A stretch of DNA of 64,000 nt, from the NCBI GenBank assembly GCA_037074765.1, contig JBAMDO010000011.1:310001-374000 (forward strand), given 5' to 3'. Under the pieces are notes generated by a model. That model was not told where the DNA came from, searched no databases, and worked only from the letters and a program-made list of their open reading frames with translations. Origin of the DNA: Mansonella perstans. Lineage: Eukaryota > Nematoda > Chromadorea > Rhabditida > Onchocercidae. Positions 10,051 to 23,846 of the stretch are shown here, one piece after another. Positions within the stretch are counted from its first letter, which is position 1. Each line of letters starts with the position of its first letter. The position numbers were made by a program, and so were the translations under genes.

Positions 10051-13000
10051 ATGTCCAAAGAACAGGTCAGTTCATGGATATCACATAATCAAGATCTTAC
10101 TCGTAACAAACGAACTGATGATGGTGGTACTGATGATAACGGTGGTGTAAGCTCATCAAGATATAAGCGAACTGTTACTGAGGAAGAAAAAAAGGATTTC
10201 ATCAGTTATCAAAAAGGTTAAACAACTTTTTCTTATTATCAAAAAGGTTAAACGACTTTTTCTTATTATCAGAAAGGTTAAACGACTTTTTCTTAAAGGT
10301 ATTGTATATCGTTTCTGATATTAGGAGGAGCCCATTTTCTTCGTTTTTGTGCGAGCTGTGAGGCATGATCATATTACATACTCATTATTACCGTATGCTA
10401 TTAAACAGTGAACTACTTCGTTTCGTGAAAATTTATTAACATGAAATACATTCGAAAAAAAAACTTTTAGTATGTGAGTCAGATTTAAACTATAACTACT
10501 CTGAATCTTGTTATTCTTTAGATATCCAAAGTATTTCTAGAAATGGATGAAAGACGTGACCGATATGAAAGGATCGTAAAGCTGTCACGTGATGTAATTA
10601 TTGAATCTAAACGAATCATTTTCCAATTGCATCGTATAGTCGTTATTGATACGTCAAAAGACAAAGGTATCTAGATTTCATTTTTCATCGAAAAGTTGCT
10701 ATTTTTATCAAAATTATAGATTTATGGACTTTCACTTATAGAAAAGTTGAGAAAAATGAAAAAAGGACATAATTCATGAATTGTTATTGTTCTTCGGAAA
10801 TAGAAATTCATGCCAGATAATGGATAATTTAATAGCTAATTCACTAGAAGATAAGATAACACCGAGCAGCACCTGTTTAAAGTGACATTAATGATGGTAA
10901 GCAATTAATTAATGGGATTTCTTTAAATTCTTATCTCTTATAATATTTAGATATGTTTAACATCACCCTTTATGGCTGTATTCTACTATGTTTAAAAATC
11001 CTCTGTTTCCTTCAGGATTTGAGCATTTATTTCAGTTGATAGTTGAACTTGTACAGATAAAGATGAACTCATAATTTAGCTTTCAAACCATTCCTTATAA
11101 TTTGCCCACTTGTTTGACTACAGCTAATTAATTTGCATTTTATAATTTTTGAGGAAAGAAAAATTCATCAATAATTTATTATAATTTTATATAATTTCGC
11201 TCAGTATTTAGAAATACTATTGAAAAACGCAGATGAACGATTGAATGAGATGCGCAATAAATTGCTTCAACAAATGGCGAAGGAGCTTTATAATATGGAT
11301 CAGTATTATTATATAAAGTCTTATGACTGGGCTCTTGAAGGTGATTTTAATTTTCGATAAAAATCTCCCCAGCACTTTGATCTTAGTTTACAAAATGCGG
11401 TACAACATACCAAACATAGACTCTTTGAACTTATTAATCAATGCTGATTGATTGAAATTGACAGAAGACTGCGCGCTAAAATAAGTCTAATTCTGTGTCC
11501 CGAAATTTCCGAAATTTCCCGAAATTTTCGGAATTTGTTTTTTACTTGCAGTGATGGATGGAACACTTATCTGTTGTAAGGGAAATATTATCGGTTGCTT
11601 TTTCCTCGTTTTCTCTTGTTATTACGTAAATTTTAGCTATTGATTTGCAAGTTTTGCTTTCAGAATATATTGAAGCTTTGGCATTCTACAAATTTCTAAT
11701 ATCTGGTGAAGTGCTTTTATACAATGAAGTAATTGGTGCTTTACAGTTTGTTGATACAGAATCTGAAGAAAGCAAAAAGTTAGTTTTGTTTTCATTTTTC
11801 CGAATTTTCAGTTCAATCAAGAAATTTTTAGTGTTTTTCAGTGTTGTTGGGATTTTCAACAGCTTTTTTTAGAATGTGCAAAACTAAATACCAAACTGCA
11901 TGTCAAATGTTGTCAAATGTTTGACCTAATTCTGTAACTTCGATCTTAAAGAAAAAGATCAAAATATTGACCCAAATTTTATTACGTGCTTCATTGTTAT
12001 TATTTTTCATAGCTTACTGCATGATTTTACAGTAAAGATTTATCAGGTCTTCTCAAAATACATTTTTAATTGTTTAATTTCATTTATTCAATTGCTAACA
12101 TAAGTTTTATTAACAATGTGATAGTGCAGTTTCCAGGTTTTATGTTGAACTGCCTGAGATAACATATTTGTTAGGACTTTTCGATGTGGGTGGCGAGCTC
12201 ATGAGACTTGCTATTAGTGAGGTTTGTTGAATTTAAAATTTTAGGAATGTTTTTGTTCTTTTTTCTTCTAGGATGAAAAAATTATAGTGATAATAAAGTT
12301 TTCTTAATAATACATCGAAGTTTAATGAATAAGCTCAAGGCACTGGAAATGTGAGAACTTTTATTCTTAAAAACTTGTTTGCAAAAGATGATAACTTGGT
12401 ACAGTTTCACATATAGTCTTAAAGTGAACCGAAATACTATCCAAATTTTCAGCTTACTTGCAGTTGCATGCAAGACTGGGTTAATTATCAAACTGTTCAA
12501 ATTTTAAGGCAGTCATAATATCAGTCATGTAGATCAGGTTGCGCTTTGATTAGACGAAGTTTACTTTCGAGTAGTATTCTAATAAATGGATTCCCAAACT
12601 TTTGAATTTATAGACGTCATCAGGTAAATCTGATACAGCTGTGAGTATCGTTAATTACATGCGGTCATTGCATGGATGTTACGAATTTCTGGGCAACATG
12701 ATGCATATTGCACACTGGGCGAAAAAATCCCAGGTTTTCCGGAATTGTTTGATGAAGGTTTATTTTTTTCTGTAACTGGAAGCCAATTGCTTATTGTATA
12801 TTTTGATAATACTTGCAACTTTTTGAAACATCTTTTGATTTAGATCTCTGTGATAAATCCGAATTTTTATCAGTTACCAATGGCTGTGAAGATAATAGAG
12901 TATCTATTTTTAACGTAAAGTTTAACTTTGAATTATACAATATAAAAGAAGCGTTGACAGAATTTTTTTAAAATCGCATTTGTGTTTTTGTTATCCAACT

Positions 13001-13149
13001 GTATCGTATGTCTTAAAATATTTAACATTTTTGCGACATCTGGCAAAGTTATCCTTTTTCAGGTTGAAAATGCTCTTTATAAATGGAAAATCCGTGAAAA
13101 AGACCTGTCTATTGTAGCAGCAAATATCAGTGAAAGTATATCAACATAA
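10051..13149 (+). CDS. TSNAX: Translin-associated protein X (Trax), C3PO nuclease subunit
   Basis: Seven exons: 10051-10216, 10532-10666, 11212-11340, 11664-11778, 12137-12221, 12614-12757, 13063-13149. They encode 286 aa, close to human Trax. Trax pairs with translin in C3PO, the endoribonuclease that clears the siRNA passenger strand and trims tRNA fragments. The family block [20 protein letters not shown] follows a variable N-terminus. The acidic residues equated with the C3PO active site are kept: EYIEA (E144, E147) and [10 protein letters not shown] (D198, E202). The last exon opens [12 protein letters not shown], as in the family. For exon 2 the acceptor at 10531 was used because it alone keeps phase and aligns with the conserved helix. 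The exon 1 donor lies in a 30-bp tandem repeat. Translin is not in the window. Confidence 0.93.
10207..10296. repeat. 30-bp tandem repeat, three copies, across the TSNAX exon 1 donor
   Basis: The unit, starting TATCAAAAAGGTTAAAC and ending TTTTTCTTAT, is repeated at 10207, 10237 and 10267. Each copy contains the AAAAG/GTTAAA (or GAAAG/GTTAAA) donor. The first copy straddles the exon-intron border; the other two lie in the intron. Confidence 0.9.
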
Positions 13150-13983
13150 TGTTTGCAGTTATCTTCCGCTTCAGGGGATGAATGGAGAAAGGGAACTGGG
13201 TTTCTACAAGAGAGTAAATGCTGGAATTATTGAAATGTGTATAAATATACTTGATTATAAAAAAACAGGAAGGTCTGTTTGAAAGGAGATGATTTCTTTT
13301 TTAAAGTATCCTTGAAACGAGATGATCTCTCTTTTAAAAATTGCCATTATTGCCATTAATTCCAGTTTGATTTAAAAGATTCTTTTCCGGAAAAATTCGT
13401 ACTTATTCTGGACAGGTGGGAACAGATTGTAAAAATGGGTTCAAATCAAATTGCAACTAATTAAGGAATTCTTTTTGAAAATAAAGTCTTCAGAAAGAAC
13501 CTTTTCCAGCAATTGTACAAAATTTTCGTTGTATTTGATTTGATAAATAATCGTTTTGTAAGAATTTTTGTTGATTTTGTAAGTTTTTTTCCCGTTTTAA
13601 TGTTTTTCGCCATTAAAACAATGACATTTAGTGAGTTTTGATAAAACCCAATATAAATATGAAGGAAATAATGGTATTTATCTGAATTTCTGAAGTTTTA
13701 GACAATTCGATTAAAATTTTTCTGTTCTGAATCGTTTCTATTAGTTTCTTTTTTGCTTGTTTCGGATGAATTGAAAATAATGAAAGTGGGAATATTTATC
13801 GCTCCCATTCTTTAATTCTCAGTAATTCATAATACAAAATTTATTCAATTCATTATCCAACAATTCTCTTAAACCAATCAATCAATCAGTCATTATTCAT
13901 CACTCAATTATTTAACAGCCGTAAAATGTGTAAATTTTGTAAAACTTTTTATATTTTGAAAACTTGGCGATGTAACAAGCAGA
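13150..13983. other. Convergent 3' ends of TSNAX and the acyl-CoA synthetase gene
   Basis: About 830 AT-rich bases separate the two stop codons and carry both 3' UTRs. A short imperfect direct repeat (GAAAGGAGATGATTTCTTTT and GAAACGAGATGATCTCTCTT) lies near 13279-13335. The synthetase's AATAAA is at 13840-13845 on minus. I see no coding exon. Confidence 0.6.
13840..13845 (-). terminator. Poly(A) signal of the acyl-CoA synthetase gene
   Basis: AATAAA on minus, about 140 bases after the stop codon. Confidence 0.45.
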
Positions 13984-16900
13984 TCATTTTGTTTTGATTG
14001 TATCATCTTCTGTTCCATTCATTTTTAGCAATTCCGTCCGCAATATCTTCCCAGTACTGTTAACTGGCATATTACTGATAAACTTAATACCACCTTTTAG
14101 CTGCTTGTAACTTGCCAACTTGGCTGAAATATGCAATTATTATTATTTTTTTTAGAACTGTCTAAAATAAATAGCATCACAGTTTTGTTTAAAAATTTAG
14201 TTTGAAATATTCAATAATATCTCGTAGTTATTTATAAGTAATAAAAAAATACAGAAATGCAGCAACTGACATTACTTTTGTTTTTACTGAAAATGCATAC
14301 ATCCATTTCACTTTGAATTTTTTCGCTAAACAATTTGTCAAAAAAATAATTCTTTTAATTAATAAATGAGGAAATGTGATGTTATTGTCAAAATCTATTA
14401 TTCTTTTATCACATCTTCTCTTAAATTCGTTGAGTATGATATGATTGAATGGTATATTCAGATAACGTAACGACAATTGATAACATCGTCTCTTTCTCAC
14501 AGTATTATTAATGTGGAGTAATTTTTGGGAATAACAAAGTTATGATTAGAAATTAAATTATGCAATTAACGTGCAGTTGATAAGTTGATGAATTGTATTT
14601 CTGTCTAGTTGACATCGATCACGAAGTTGAATGTATGCTTTTGGTAGCTGTCCACTGTATTCATCAGGAATACCAATTACAGCACATAATTCAACATATT
14701 CCTTCAATTCTTCCTGGATTGTTTCCTCAATTTCATAGGGTGATACCTAGATATTATGTATAACTATAGATTATTGATTAAATGGCAAGAAACTGTTAAG
14801 CATTAAATGAACCATAATATTTCATTTCTTATTTGGTGCTCTTTTTTTTTATCTCTGTTAATTTTCTACCCATTTTTAAATTCATATTCAATGAAATATG
14901 AAGTTTTGATTTTAATGTTAAAATAACTGAGATGATATTCAATTATCAACCTGCCAACCGCGAACTTTGATCATCTCTTTAATACGACCAGTGATGTAAA
15001 GGAATTGCTCAGAATCATAATATCCTAAATCACCAGTTCGAAACCATCCATTAACAAAAACCTCATCACTGAAATATTATTCATTTTAAATTAAAATTTT
15101 TTTTCTTTGGTAGAAAAAATTAGATATCGGAAATTTTTTAGCATACTCGATATCGGTAGTTTTTTCGAGATATCCTTGCATCATTGTTGCTGTCTTTAGC
15201 AATATTTCACCAATTTCTCTTTCTTCACATTCTTCACTACTTGATATTTTCATAATCTGTATCAAGTAATTCATTAACAAATTGAATTTCATAAATAACA
15301 ATTGCTGCATGGATAAAATCCAGGAAAACAAAGAATATCATTTGACAGAAAGACTAAAAAATGCTTGGCAGAGATGCAAATAGGCGTCAAACGAAAATTT
15401 ATATCAAATAGGTTTTAAATGAAAATTTATATCAGATCATTCAGTCGTTAAGTCATTCAGTCTCAAAATCATTAAGTTATTAGGCATTTTATTAAAACTT
15501 TGCTTTGCATTCGACACTTGGCAATAAAATTCCGCAACTTCCAGTTTTCCTTTCCAGCGATAATGGTTGCATGCACACGAAAGCACCAGATTCAGTAGTA
15601 CCATACACTGAAATGAATTATTTAAAGCAGTAAAAGAAATGAGGCATTATATTTTTTAATTAAAATTAATATTTGAGAAATTTAATTGGAAATGAATCCT
15701 TTTTGATTTATTTACCTTTACAGTACTTAAAATTCTTGTAAATAAATTCGGCGATTGTTAAATAATTTGAATATTTAAAAAAATCAATTAAAATTAGCTT
15801 ACGTTGAATTATGTTCGTTTTCGGTAAACGACATTTTACCAATTCAATAAGTGATTCGCTAACATGAGATGATCCTACGAAGATGTATTTCAGGGAATGG
15901 AATACTTCAGAATTTAAATTAGGCGTATCCGCAAGAAGTTTTAGCACTGGTGGCACCAGTAAGGCTGTTGTCACCTAAATTTTCATATGTTACAAATATC
16001 TAAATTTTTTTAGACTTTTCCTTAATTCAATGACAATTCGGCAAATATAAAAGATAAAAGTAGATTTCAAATTTGAAAAAGTGAAAAAATTGAAAATTTT
16101 ATTTGAAACGATGATAAAAAAAGAATAGAAATTTTGACAAATTTGAAACATCCAACGTGTTTTTTGGCAAAAGAAAGAATGAAACATCACCTGATAGTTT
16201 TTTAGTCTTTCCAGAAACTGTTCTTCGTCAAATTTCCGGTTTATGATTATTTGAACACCTAATCCTAGAAGACCAAAAACAGTAAGCATACCACCAGCGT
16301 GAAAATACGGTAACACACCGTATACTATATCTGTTCCATTTAGACTAACCATTTCGTATTTTCCAAATTTAATTCCTTGAGCTTTGCTATAATTATTTCA
16401 TCATTAGAATAAACCAATTTATGGAAGATTCCTTGTTTTTTTTTGTTTTATCAAAATTAAATTACGGTAATTTGAAATGATAGTTTAGATATATGTTTGT
16501 AACTCTAAAATATTTCAGATAAACTTAGAAAATCTGTGGCAGAACAAGGCAACTAAGAAATCAGTTGACCATTATTATTATCTTTGGAGCTTTTCAAGTG
16601 CGAACTTTTAACAACTCACAGATATCTGCATGTGTATGTGTGTGTGTTGCAGAAATATATGTGTATGTATGTGAACAGGTCGTTTGTGTAAACAAAAAAA
16701 AAAAAAAAAAAAATAAATTCTGTGAAGAATTCTTGTAAAACTGCCAATCATGAAGTGAAACGGTGGACATACCGGACCAATTCAACATTGGCAATTAGTG
16801 CACTATGATTTAAACGAATTTTTTTTGGCAATCCAGTTGTTCCGGAAGTAAAGAAAATTAATGCCTGCAAAGTGTATTTGTTGGAATTTTTTAAATTTTA

Positions 16901-19047
16901 TTTTGTGTACATTATATTCAAACTTTGATGTAAATTTTTCAATAACGAAATATTTTGCATTTTCTGCTAAAGAAACAAAAAAGTTTCTTACTGTGTCAAC
17001 TTACTGCAGTGTGTTCGCGTACAAGCTTATTTTGAGATTGATAAATCATTTCATCATTCCAAAATGAGCTATTACTATTTAAATAATTTTGCAAAGAGTA
17101 ATACAACAAAGTTTCTTCAGTTGAATCGATCATGACAATCTTAATCTAAAATTAATTATGACAGCATGAAATGTAGAATAAATAATTATTCGATATTTGT
17201 TTTATAATCAACTCATTAAATCATATGAAACGATTATGAACTACTAATTTTATAAAAAATAGAAAAAGAAAATACATCAACTTTTGCATTGAATTTCACG
17301 GAAAAATATCATTGTTCTCTCAGATCATACAGCATCTCATTTAATAATACATCACAGAATTATTATATATTATCATAGAACTTAATAGGTTCAATAGTAC
17401 AATGATAATGAATAATTTAAATGACTCACTTGCATAATTTCCTGCTGTAAATGACAAATTTTTTCAAATAACTTTTCTTCTGTTAATAGCCACTGAATTG
17501 AAGTTTCCTTGAAATATTTTCGAATTTCATCTAAAATTTAAATTTTGATAAATGCATTAAAGTTTTTTTTTTAGTTTTATTTTTTGGGTGCTGTAGCAAT
17601 TGGTATGTGTAGCATTTGTTACATCACTTTGCATGATTTAAATTTTGCAAAAATTGCTTTGCTCATTTGATTTAAATTACTGATTAAGTAATCATTAAGT
17701 GTAAATTTGAAAATGTTGTTTATCTTTGCTGTCGTTCCCCAATTCCTATTTAAATAATTATGCAAAACAATTCGAATGGATTTTGATGGATAAATGTAAA
17801 ATTAAAATCAATATTTCATAATTATAATTATATCTTTTCAGAGTGTTAATTAATTTTTTTTTTGGATTACGAAGTTATTATTTCGTTCACTAACAAGCTT
17901 TATATGCCGGATTTATTGGTACCAAAATAGCTCCAATGCTGATGGCAGCTAGGATAAAAATAATATAATCCATAGAATTGCCAACATATGTACCAATTAC
18001 ATCACTATGTTGAATACCAAGTCTTATTAATGCACTGCGCATTTGCTCAGATCGATTGACTAACTTCAAATAAGTTAGGGAATTTAACGTTTCTGGATCA
18101 GTCTGAAATACTTCACATAATGTTTCTTCCTCATCATCTTATCTTGACACTAGATGAGATATTGATTTCAATTTTTTATCCATCCGTTTTAAGCCAAGTT
18201 AAAATTATAATGCATATGAATACGGTATATTAGAATTTATAAAAAATTAGGCAAAATTTCTTTTCAAATTAGAAAACATTTGTGACGATTAATACTTTGC
18301 TTAAATTGTTTTTATTTTACTTTTTTTAATCAAAATTTCTTGAATTTTTCGTTTTTTTTTTTTTTTTTTTTTGTTGAAAAAAGTACATTATGTCGCGAAA
18401 GTCGCGAAACTTAAAATAAAATCTTATATAAATTCATAAGGAATATTTTCCGTGATTTCATTTTTTTGAAATTTTCCCCATATTTTAGTTGTATAATTAT
18501 ATCCATTAGAATTGACCTTATCCTTTTATGCTATTATCTATACTTTACTTTTACTATAATTACTGTTCATCGCCAGATCTCGTGTCTTCCCTTAACTATT
18601 TTCATCCTATTACATTATGATTATGGTCATATTAAGCCATTAATCAGCTTGTATAAAATGATTTATGGTCCTTAAATGACCAGATCCACCTCTTCTTCTC
18701 GACTATATAAACTGTTCCATATTCCATATTCGTTACCCAAGTTCAAGGAATCTCCGCAACTCAACGCACTAGTATTAGTGCGATACAAGAATCCCCCACA
18801 CAAAAGGTTACGCTATCCAATTTTTTCCCGACACATTATATCATAATTGAAGAAAATTTCGATTTAAATTTAATTCACTCATTTGAAAATTGATGCTTTG
18901 ATTATTTAAAACCTTTTGTATCGTAAAGTAATTCACACTTACCAAAGCTATCGCATTATCGAATTGTGTGACAATTTCAAGAAAATAATCGTAGAAAGAT
19001 TTTGCGATAGTTGGAATTTTTTCATTAAAATAATTTCGTACTGTCAT
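13984..19047 (-). CDS. Acyl-CoA synthetase / 4-coumarate-CoA ligase-like (AMP-binding enzyme)
   Basis: ANL-superfamily ligase that adenylates a carboxylate and transfers it to CoA. Twelve exons: 18943-19047, 17895-18102, 17430-17530, 17005-17145, 16773-16864, 16191-16386, 15803-15974, 15504-15607, 15147-15256, 14951-15068, 14575-14746, 13984-14123; 552 aa, normal for 4CL-like enzymes. Landmarks: [12 protein letters not shown] near residue 40; P-loop [12 protein letters not shown] (about 189-200); [16 protein letters not shown] (339-346); GWFRTGDLG (417-425); hinge [16 protein letters not shown] (437-452); and the catalytic lysine in STGKILR (K532). No C-terminal SKL peroxisome signal and no N-terminal membrane segment are seen. 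The substrate cannot be told. The introns after exons 8 and 11 keep frame only with GC donors. The ATG is the first in frame. Confidence 0.93.
16618..16712. repeat. TG-rich microsatellite and A-tract in a synthetase intron
   Basis: Alternating TGTGTATG/TGTGTG repeats followed by a run of about 20 A. The array lies between exons 5 and 6 of the acyl-CoA synthetase gene and creates a spurious open frame. Confidence 0.8.
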
Positions 19048-21632
19048 TTTTCAGCTCAATCAATCTAAATGATAATTTCATTTTAACTTTTTATTTTACT
19101 TTAATGTGCTTATCAAACTTATCCACTATCATCTCTAAGCATTTATTATGCAGACAGTGACTTTAGTCTTGAGTATTTTTACGAACCAGAATAGTCTTAA
19201 TTAACTTATCGTTTCAATGTATTATTAGCAAATATCGTCATGTTTCTGAAATTTCTATTCATAAGATTTAAATGATTCGAATGGCCAATTATAAAATGAT
19301 TAATTAAAATAACAGTGATGATAAGGAAGAGATAATAATGAAGAATCACTTCTCACCGTTCAACTGCTAATATATTTTTAAATCGATAAAAGAGTGACAA
19401 AATTACATTGATTGCTTAGCAAATAATTATACAAAATTTGCAATAAATGGAAGCCAAGCTATTCAGACTAGTTGCCTCTTAAATTATCGAATAAATTAAA
19501 AGACTATTGAATGTAATTATGAAACTAATAATTACTAATTAATTGATATTCATTTCCAAAAGTTAAAAATTTTTAGAAGGAATAGCGCAATGGAATTGTC
19601 GAATGATATTACCAATCACTATCATTCCATCAATCTTTTATAAAATTTCCTTAAACTTTTATGAATCAAATACCACTGGCAGAAATGTAATTAGTTCCAG
19701 TTTTGCGATTCTCTAAAATGCGTTACAGTATGCCTTCTTTATAATGATAGCTACTATACTTTATTAGGCATGCTTATTGTAAGCTATTACAATCAATGAC
19801 TTCCAATATAATTTTATTATTATTGCTGTTATTATTATTATTGTTATTGTTTTAAAATAAAAAGGATAAAAATAGAGATTTGTTTGCACAAATAATTTCA
19901 TTGTTTATTTTTTTACAATGTCTGAATTAAATGTTTAAAGAAAAGAAAATTTTTTTTTTAATTTGGCAAAATTTTATCATTCAATGAGCGGGGAATACGG
20001 AGAATATGATTGTATGTAAAATTATCGTCCTTAGGAATGCTCAACAAATAATACCATTGATTAGTGTTCTTCGATAAGAAATTTAACTGAGAGATAGATT
20101 AAGTGGAAAATTGTTTTCCGAATTGTAAACTTTTTGACAAAAACTAGACTTTTAGCAACGATAGAAGACAACGCGTTCCTGTCTCGGAATATAATGAAAA
20201 ATCTCAAGCTATTTTTTTTTCATTTTGACAGGTTTTTTGAGATTTGTTTAACGAAGTTTGATGTATTTACCATGCAGAAAAGTCATCGTTTATGAAGTCT
20301 AAAATCGTTTATAATTTCGAATATAATTCTATTATTTATATCTCTGATGGTGTGTATCCCTCAAAAGGTTTTTGTCTCACAGCGTTGAGCCCAGTTAATT
20401 ATTTCGGGATCAATTTATCGCCTGACTCTTTTGTTGTGCATAATTATCTTTGCTGCAAGAAAGTTATAAGAAAAAATGGAAGGATTAGCTAAAGATTGCA
20501 TTGATGAGAGAAAAAATAGCCTTATATTAAAGAAGCAGAAAAGATTAATAAAATTTATGAGATATATTTTATGTTTGTATTAGAGACTAAGAAATTTTAA
20601 ACATATCCTTGCAATTGTTGTTGTTGTTGTTGTTTTTTTTTGTTGTAAAGTTAAAAATACGACCACTACTAATAATAATTTTGATATTTAATAGTTTAAA
20701 GTAGTGGAACGAATAAATGATTTATCAATATTGATAAAGAACAGAAGCGATCAAATATCGAATCTTCGCATTATCTCCTTTTAATCTTTCAGGTATTGAC
20801 GATAAAATTTTGATTCTAAATCTTGGCCATATATTTTGGTCTTAAATTTTAATGATATCAAATCTTAATGTCATAAATTTTGTCGACATCATCATTAAAA
20901 TCTCGATGATATCATCATTGCATTTCCTAAATTTCGAAATGTCATTTTGATTTAAAATTGATGCTTATGAAGTGTTTTTTTTTTACAATTTCATTTTTTA
21001 TGCATTACAATGAATTGAATTCAAATTTGAAAAAATTTTTACAAAAAATAAAAAGTTTTCCAAAAAAAAAAAGTTTTTTTTTTTTTTTTTTTTTTCAATT
21101 CTTTGATTGGAATGAATTAATAATAATTACCTTTAAATTCTTTTTCATCAAACATCACTGTTAATGAAAATTTAATTTTTGAGAGGAAAAAAAAAAAGTT
21201 CAACAGTGAAAAAGAGAGAGAGAGAGAGACAGTAAATGGGAGGAGAGCACTTTGTTTAAATTTAAAGTTCATACATTTTTTTGTAAATACAAGAAAAAAA
21301 AAAAAAAAAGCAAATTAAAAATGAATCATTTTTAATTTGAAATGTTTTAGAATTTATTGCTGATTTCTTATTCTCTTTTTTTTTTACTTCTCATTTTGTT
21401 CATTCTTTAAATTTAAATGAAATCATTTTATTCCATTAAAGGAAATCTTTCCTTAACAATCAATCAATACTTTCATTTATCATATAATTTGAACTAATCA
21501 ATTATATCATACTTTTTTTTTTTTTTCATCGTTCCACTTGGTATATTCAAATGTTGTTCTGATAACTGCACATATCAAACTAGTCCAATGTGCACACATA
21601 CCTTAAAGTATGATACTTATACATGTGGCAAA

Positions 21633-21693
21633 AGATAGACAGACGAACAAATAGACAGACAGACAGACACACACACACGTACACAGATAGAAA
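21633..21693. repeat. AGAC/CA microsatellite
   Basis: Imperfect AGACAGAC followed by ACACACAC; simple-sequence DNA. It generates the low-complexity Cys/Val/Ser minus-strand open frame at 21617-21817, which is not a gene. Confidence 0.8.
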
Positions 21694-22300
21694 CATATAC
21701 ATAATACATCAACCCAAAAACACGCGCACACCCATACCCATCTATATTTATAAACTTCATTTGCAATGAACTTTCTTCGGTTACATTTCCGGCAATTTGG
21801 TTATTATCGATTAGCATTATTTTCGAACTAACTTTGACCTTGCTCCTAGTCTTTTTTTTTCATTGTTTATTTGAAAAAAAAAAAAAAAAATTGTTGATCA
21901 ATTATAAAATGTTATAAGTTTATTTAAATTTTATTGAATTATTAATTTAATTTAATGAAATAATTTCAGTTTGATAAATATTCATTTCTTAATGTCATTC
22001 ATTAATTGTTATATTCTATCAATAATATCAATATATTCAATTTCATTTATAGTATTAAAATATTTTAGTTTACTTAGAAAAAGTTCATGCCTATCTTTGA
22101 AAACTATCTCTTTGAAATGTCACTAGATGTGAAAGAAAAAAAAAAATATGTCGAAAATATTTCATATAATGAAATAAATTCCTAGCAAAACTATACAAAC
22201 ATAGGAGAACGATATTTACATTTATTGAAAAAAATTTTTACTTTAACAAATAACAATCATTTTTCATTGCAAACATTAATAATCCTTTGCATGCGATTTA

Positions 22301-22472
22301 ATGTCAAAGGTAAGGCATGTGATTGATGTCAAAGGTAACGCATATATGATTAATGTCAAAGTTAAGGCATATGATTAATGTCAAAGTTAAGGCATATGAT
22401 TAATATCAAAGGTAAAGGTAGGGTATATGATTAGTATCAAAGGTAAGGCATATATATGATTAATGTAAAAGA
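22301..22472. repeat. Degenerate minisatellite, about seven copies
   Basis: A unit close to ATGTCAAAGGTAAGGCATAT followed by GATTA recurs about seven times with small insertions (TATATA, GTAAAG) and unit length of about 24-30 bases. Confidence 0.85.
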
Positions 22473-23846
22473 ATTACCGGGAATGGGCAATGACTGGAAA
22501 GACAGGAATGCGAGAGAATTTATCTGTTTTTTTAAGCTATTAGAATTATTTGAACATATAAAAGTATTGTTTTATAACTTTTTATTAGTTATGTCAAATG
22601 AACTAGATAATACATTGTAAGAGGAAAAATAGCTTCTTCATTTATTTCTGATTCAATTAAATTAATTAATTGGGAGAAATATTCATTTAAGATTGCAATG
22701 TATTTCTTTTCTACTTCCTTTTTTTCTAAAACTTCTTTCTTCACAAAATGATATCACTCGTACTTTAATTCATTTAAAAATTTAAACGTACTTTAGAATT
22801 TAAATTTCACTCTTGTTCCTTTCAATCAGTAAGATTTGATTAATTTTTTCATTCATTAATATACATTCTGTGTAATATCTTGTGTAATATTACCTGTTTT
22901 AATCTTCATTCAAATTCAAATCTTCTCCCCAAGTATGATTACATTCTTTGGTATGATTACGATGTTGAATTACCGGTACGAAATGCTATTGTTATGATTA
23001 TTATCTTTGATATTATTAGGATTTATCATAAGCAGATTTCACATTTTATTAAATAATAATACAATTGATAGTTTCAAGCTTAACTAATTTATAAAATCGT
23101 ATTATTATAAAAATCTCATCAAATTATAATAGCAAAGTTATTTAGTTAATTAATTATTTAATTAATAATTAATGAAATAGCAATTTAGCATGTAACATGG
23201 TTTGGTATGACAAAAATAATAATCGAGTATTATTGTAATTTTGTTACTCTGATGCTTTACTCTCACTATGTTTTTCAGCTATTTCATCAAATTATATCAA
23301 TTTCATTTGCTGCATAAGAATCCAATAATAGCTTACATTGCTAATTAACTTTTCAACATTTAGAGAGAATGGGATTAGATTTAATACTTGGCGTATAATT
23401 CCATTACAGGAGACTTATGTATTTTTTAAATTTGAAATATTTCAACATGTGCTACTTAGTGATGAATTACTCGTGTAATTGGTTATTTAATTTACTTCTA
23501 TTCCAGTTTTTAATTCCCATCTGAATGAACAATTTCATTTATGACAAAATAAGAAAGCTAAATGAATCATATGGTTTATCACGGACACGAAATGATCAAT
23601 TTGCTTATTGATTTATCGAAAGAATGAGCTGTTCAGAATAAGTTGAGCAAAAATTGAAACTCATTTACTTTTCATCTTATTATTTCAAAAACTAAGAACT
23701 TTTTCACTTTACTTTTATTTCATGTCCCATTGTCATATTTTATTTTAGCGAAATGAAATAAATATGGCAAATTTTGTTGTTTATTAATGAACTGCTCAAT
23801 GTTTCCTCGTGTTATAATCTATTATTAATACATACCTTCTTGAATT

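Noticed and set aside
16861..17067. Plus-strand 68-codon frame inside the synthetase gene
   Set aside because: It is the antisense and intron shadow of exons 4-5 of the minus-strand ligase.
22310..22330. TAAGGCATGTGATTGATG resembling miR-124
   Set aside because: It is one unit of a tandem repeat whose other copies diverge at the same positions; no hairpin.
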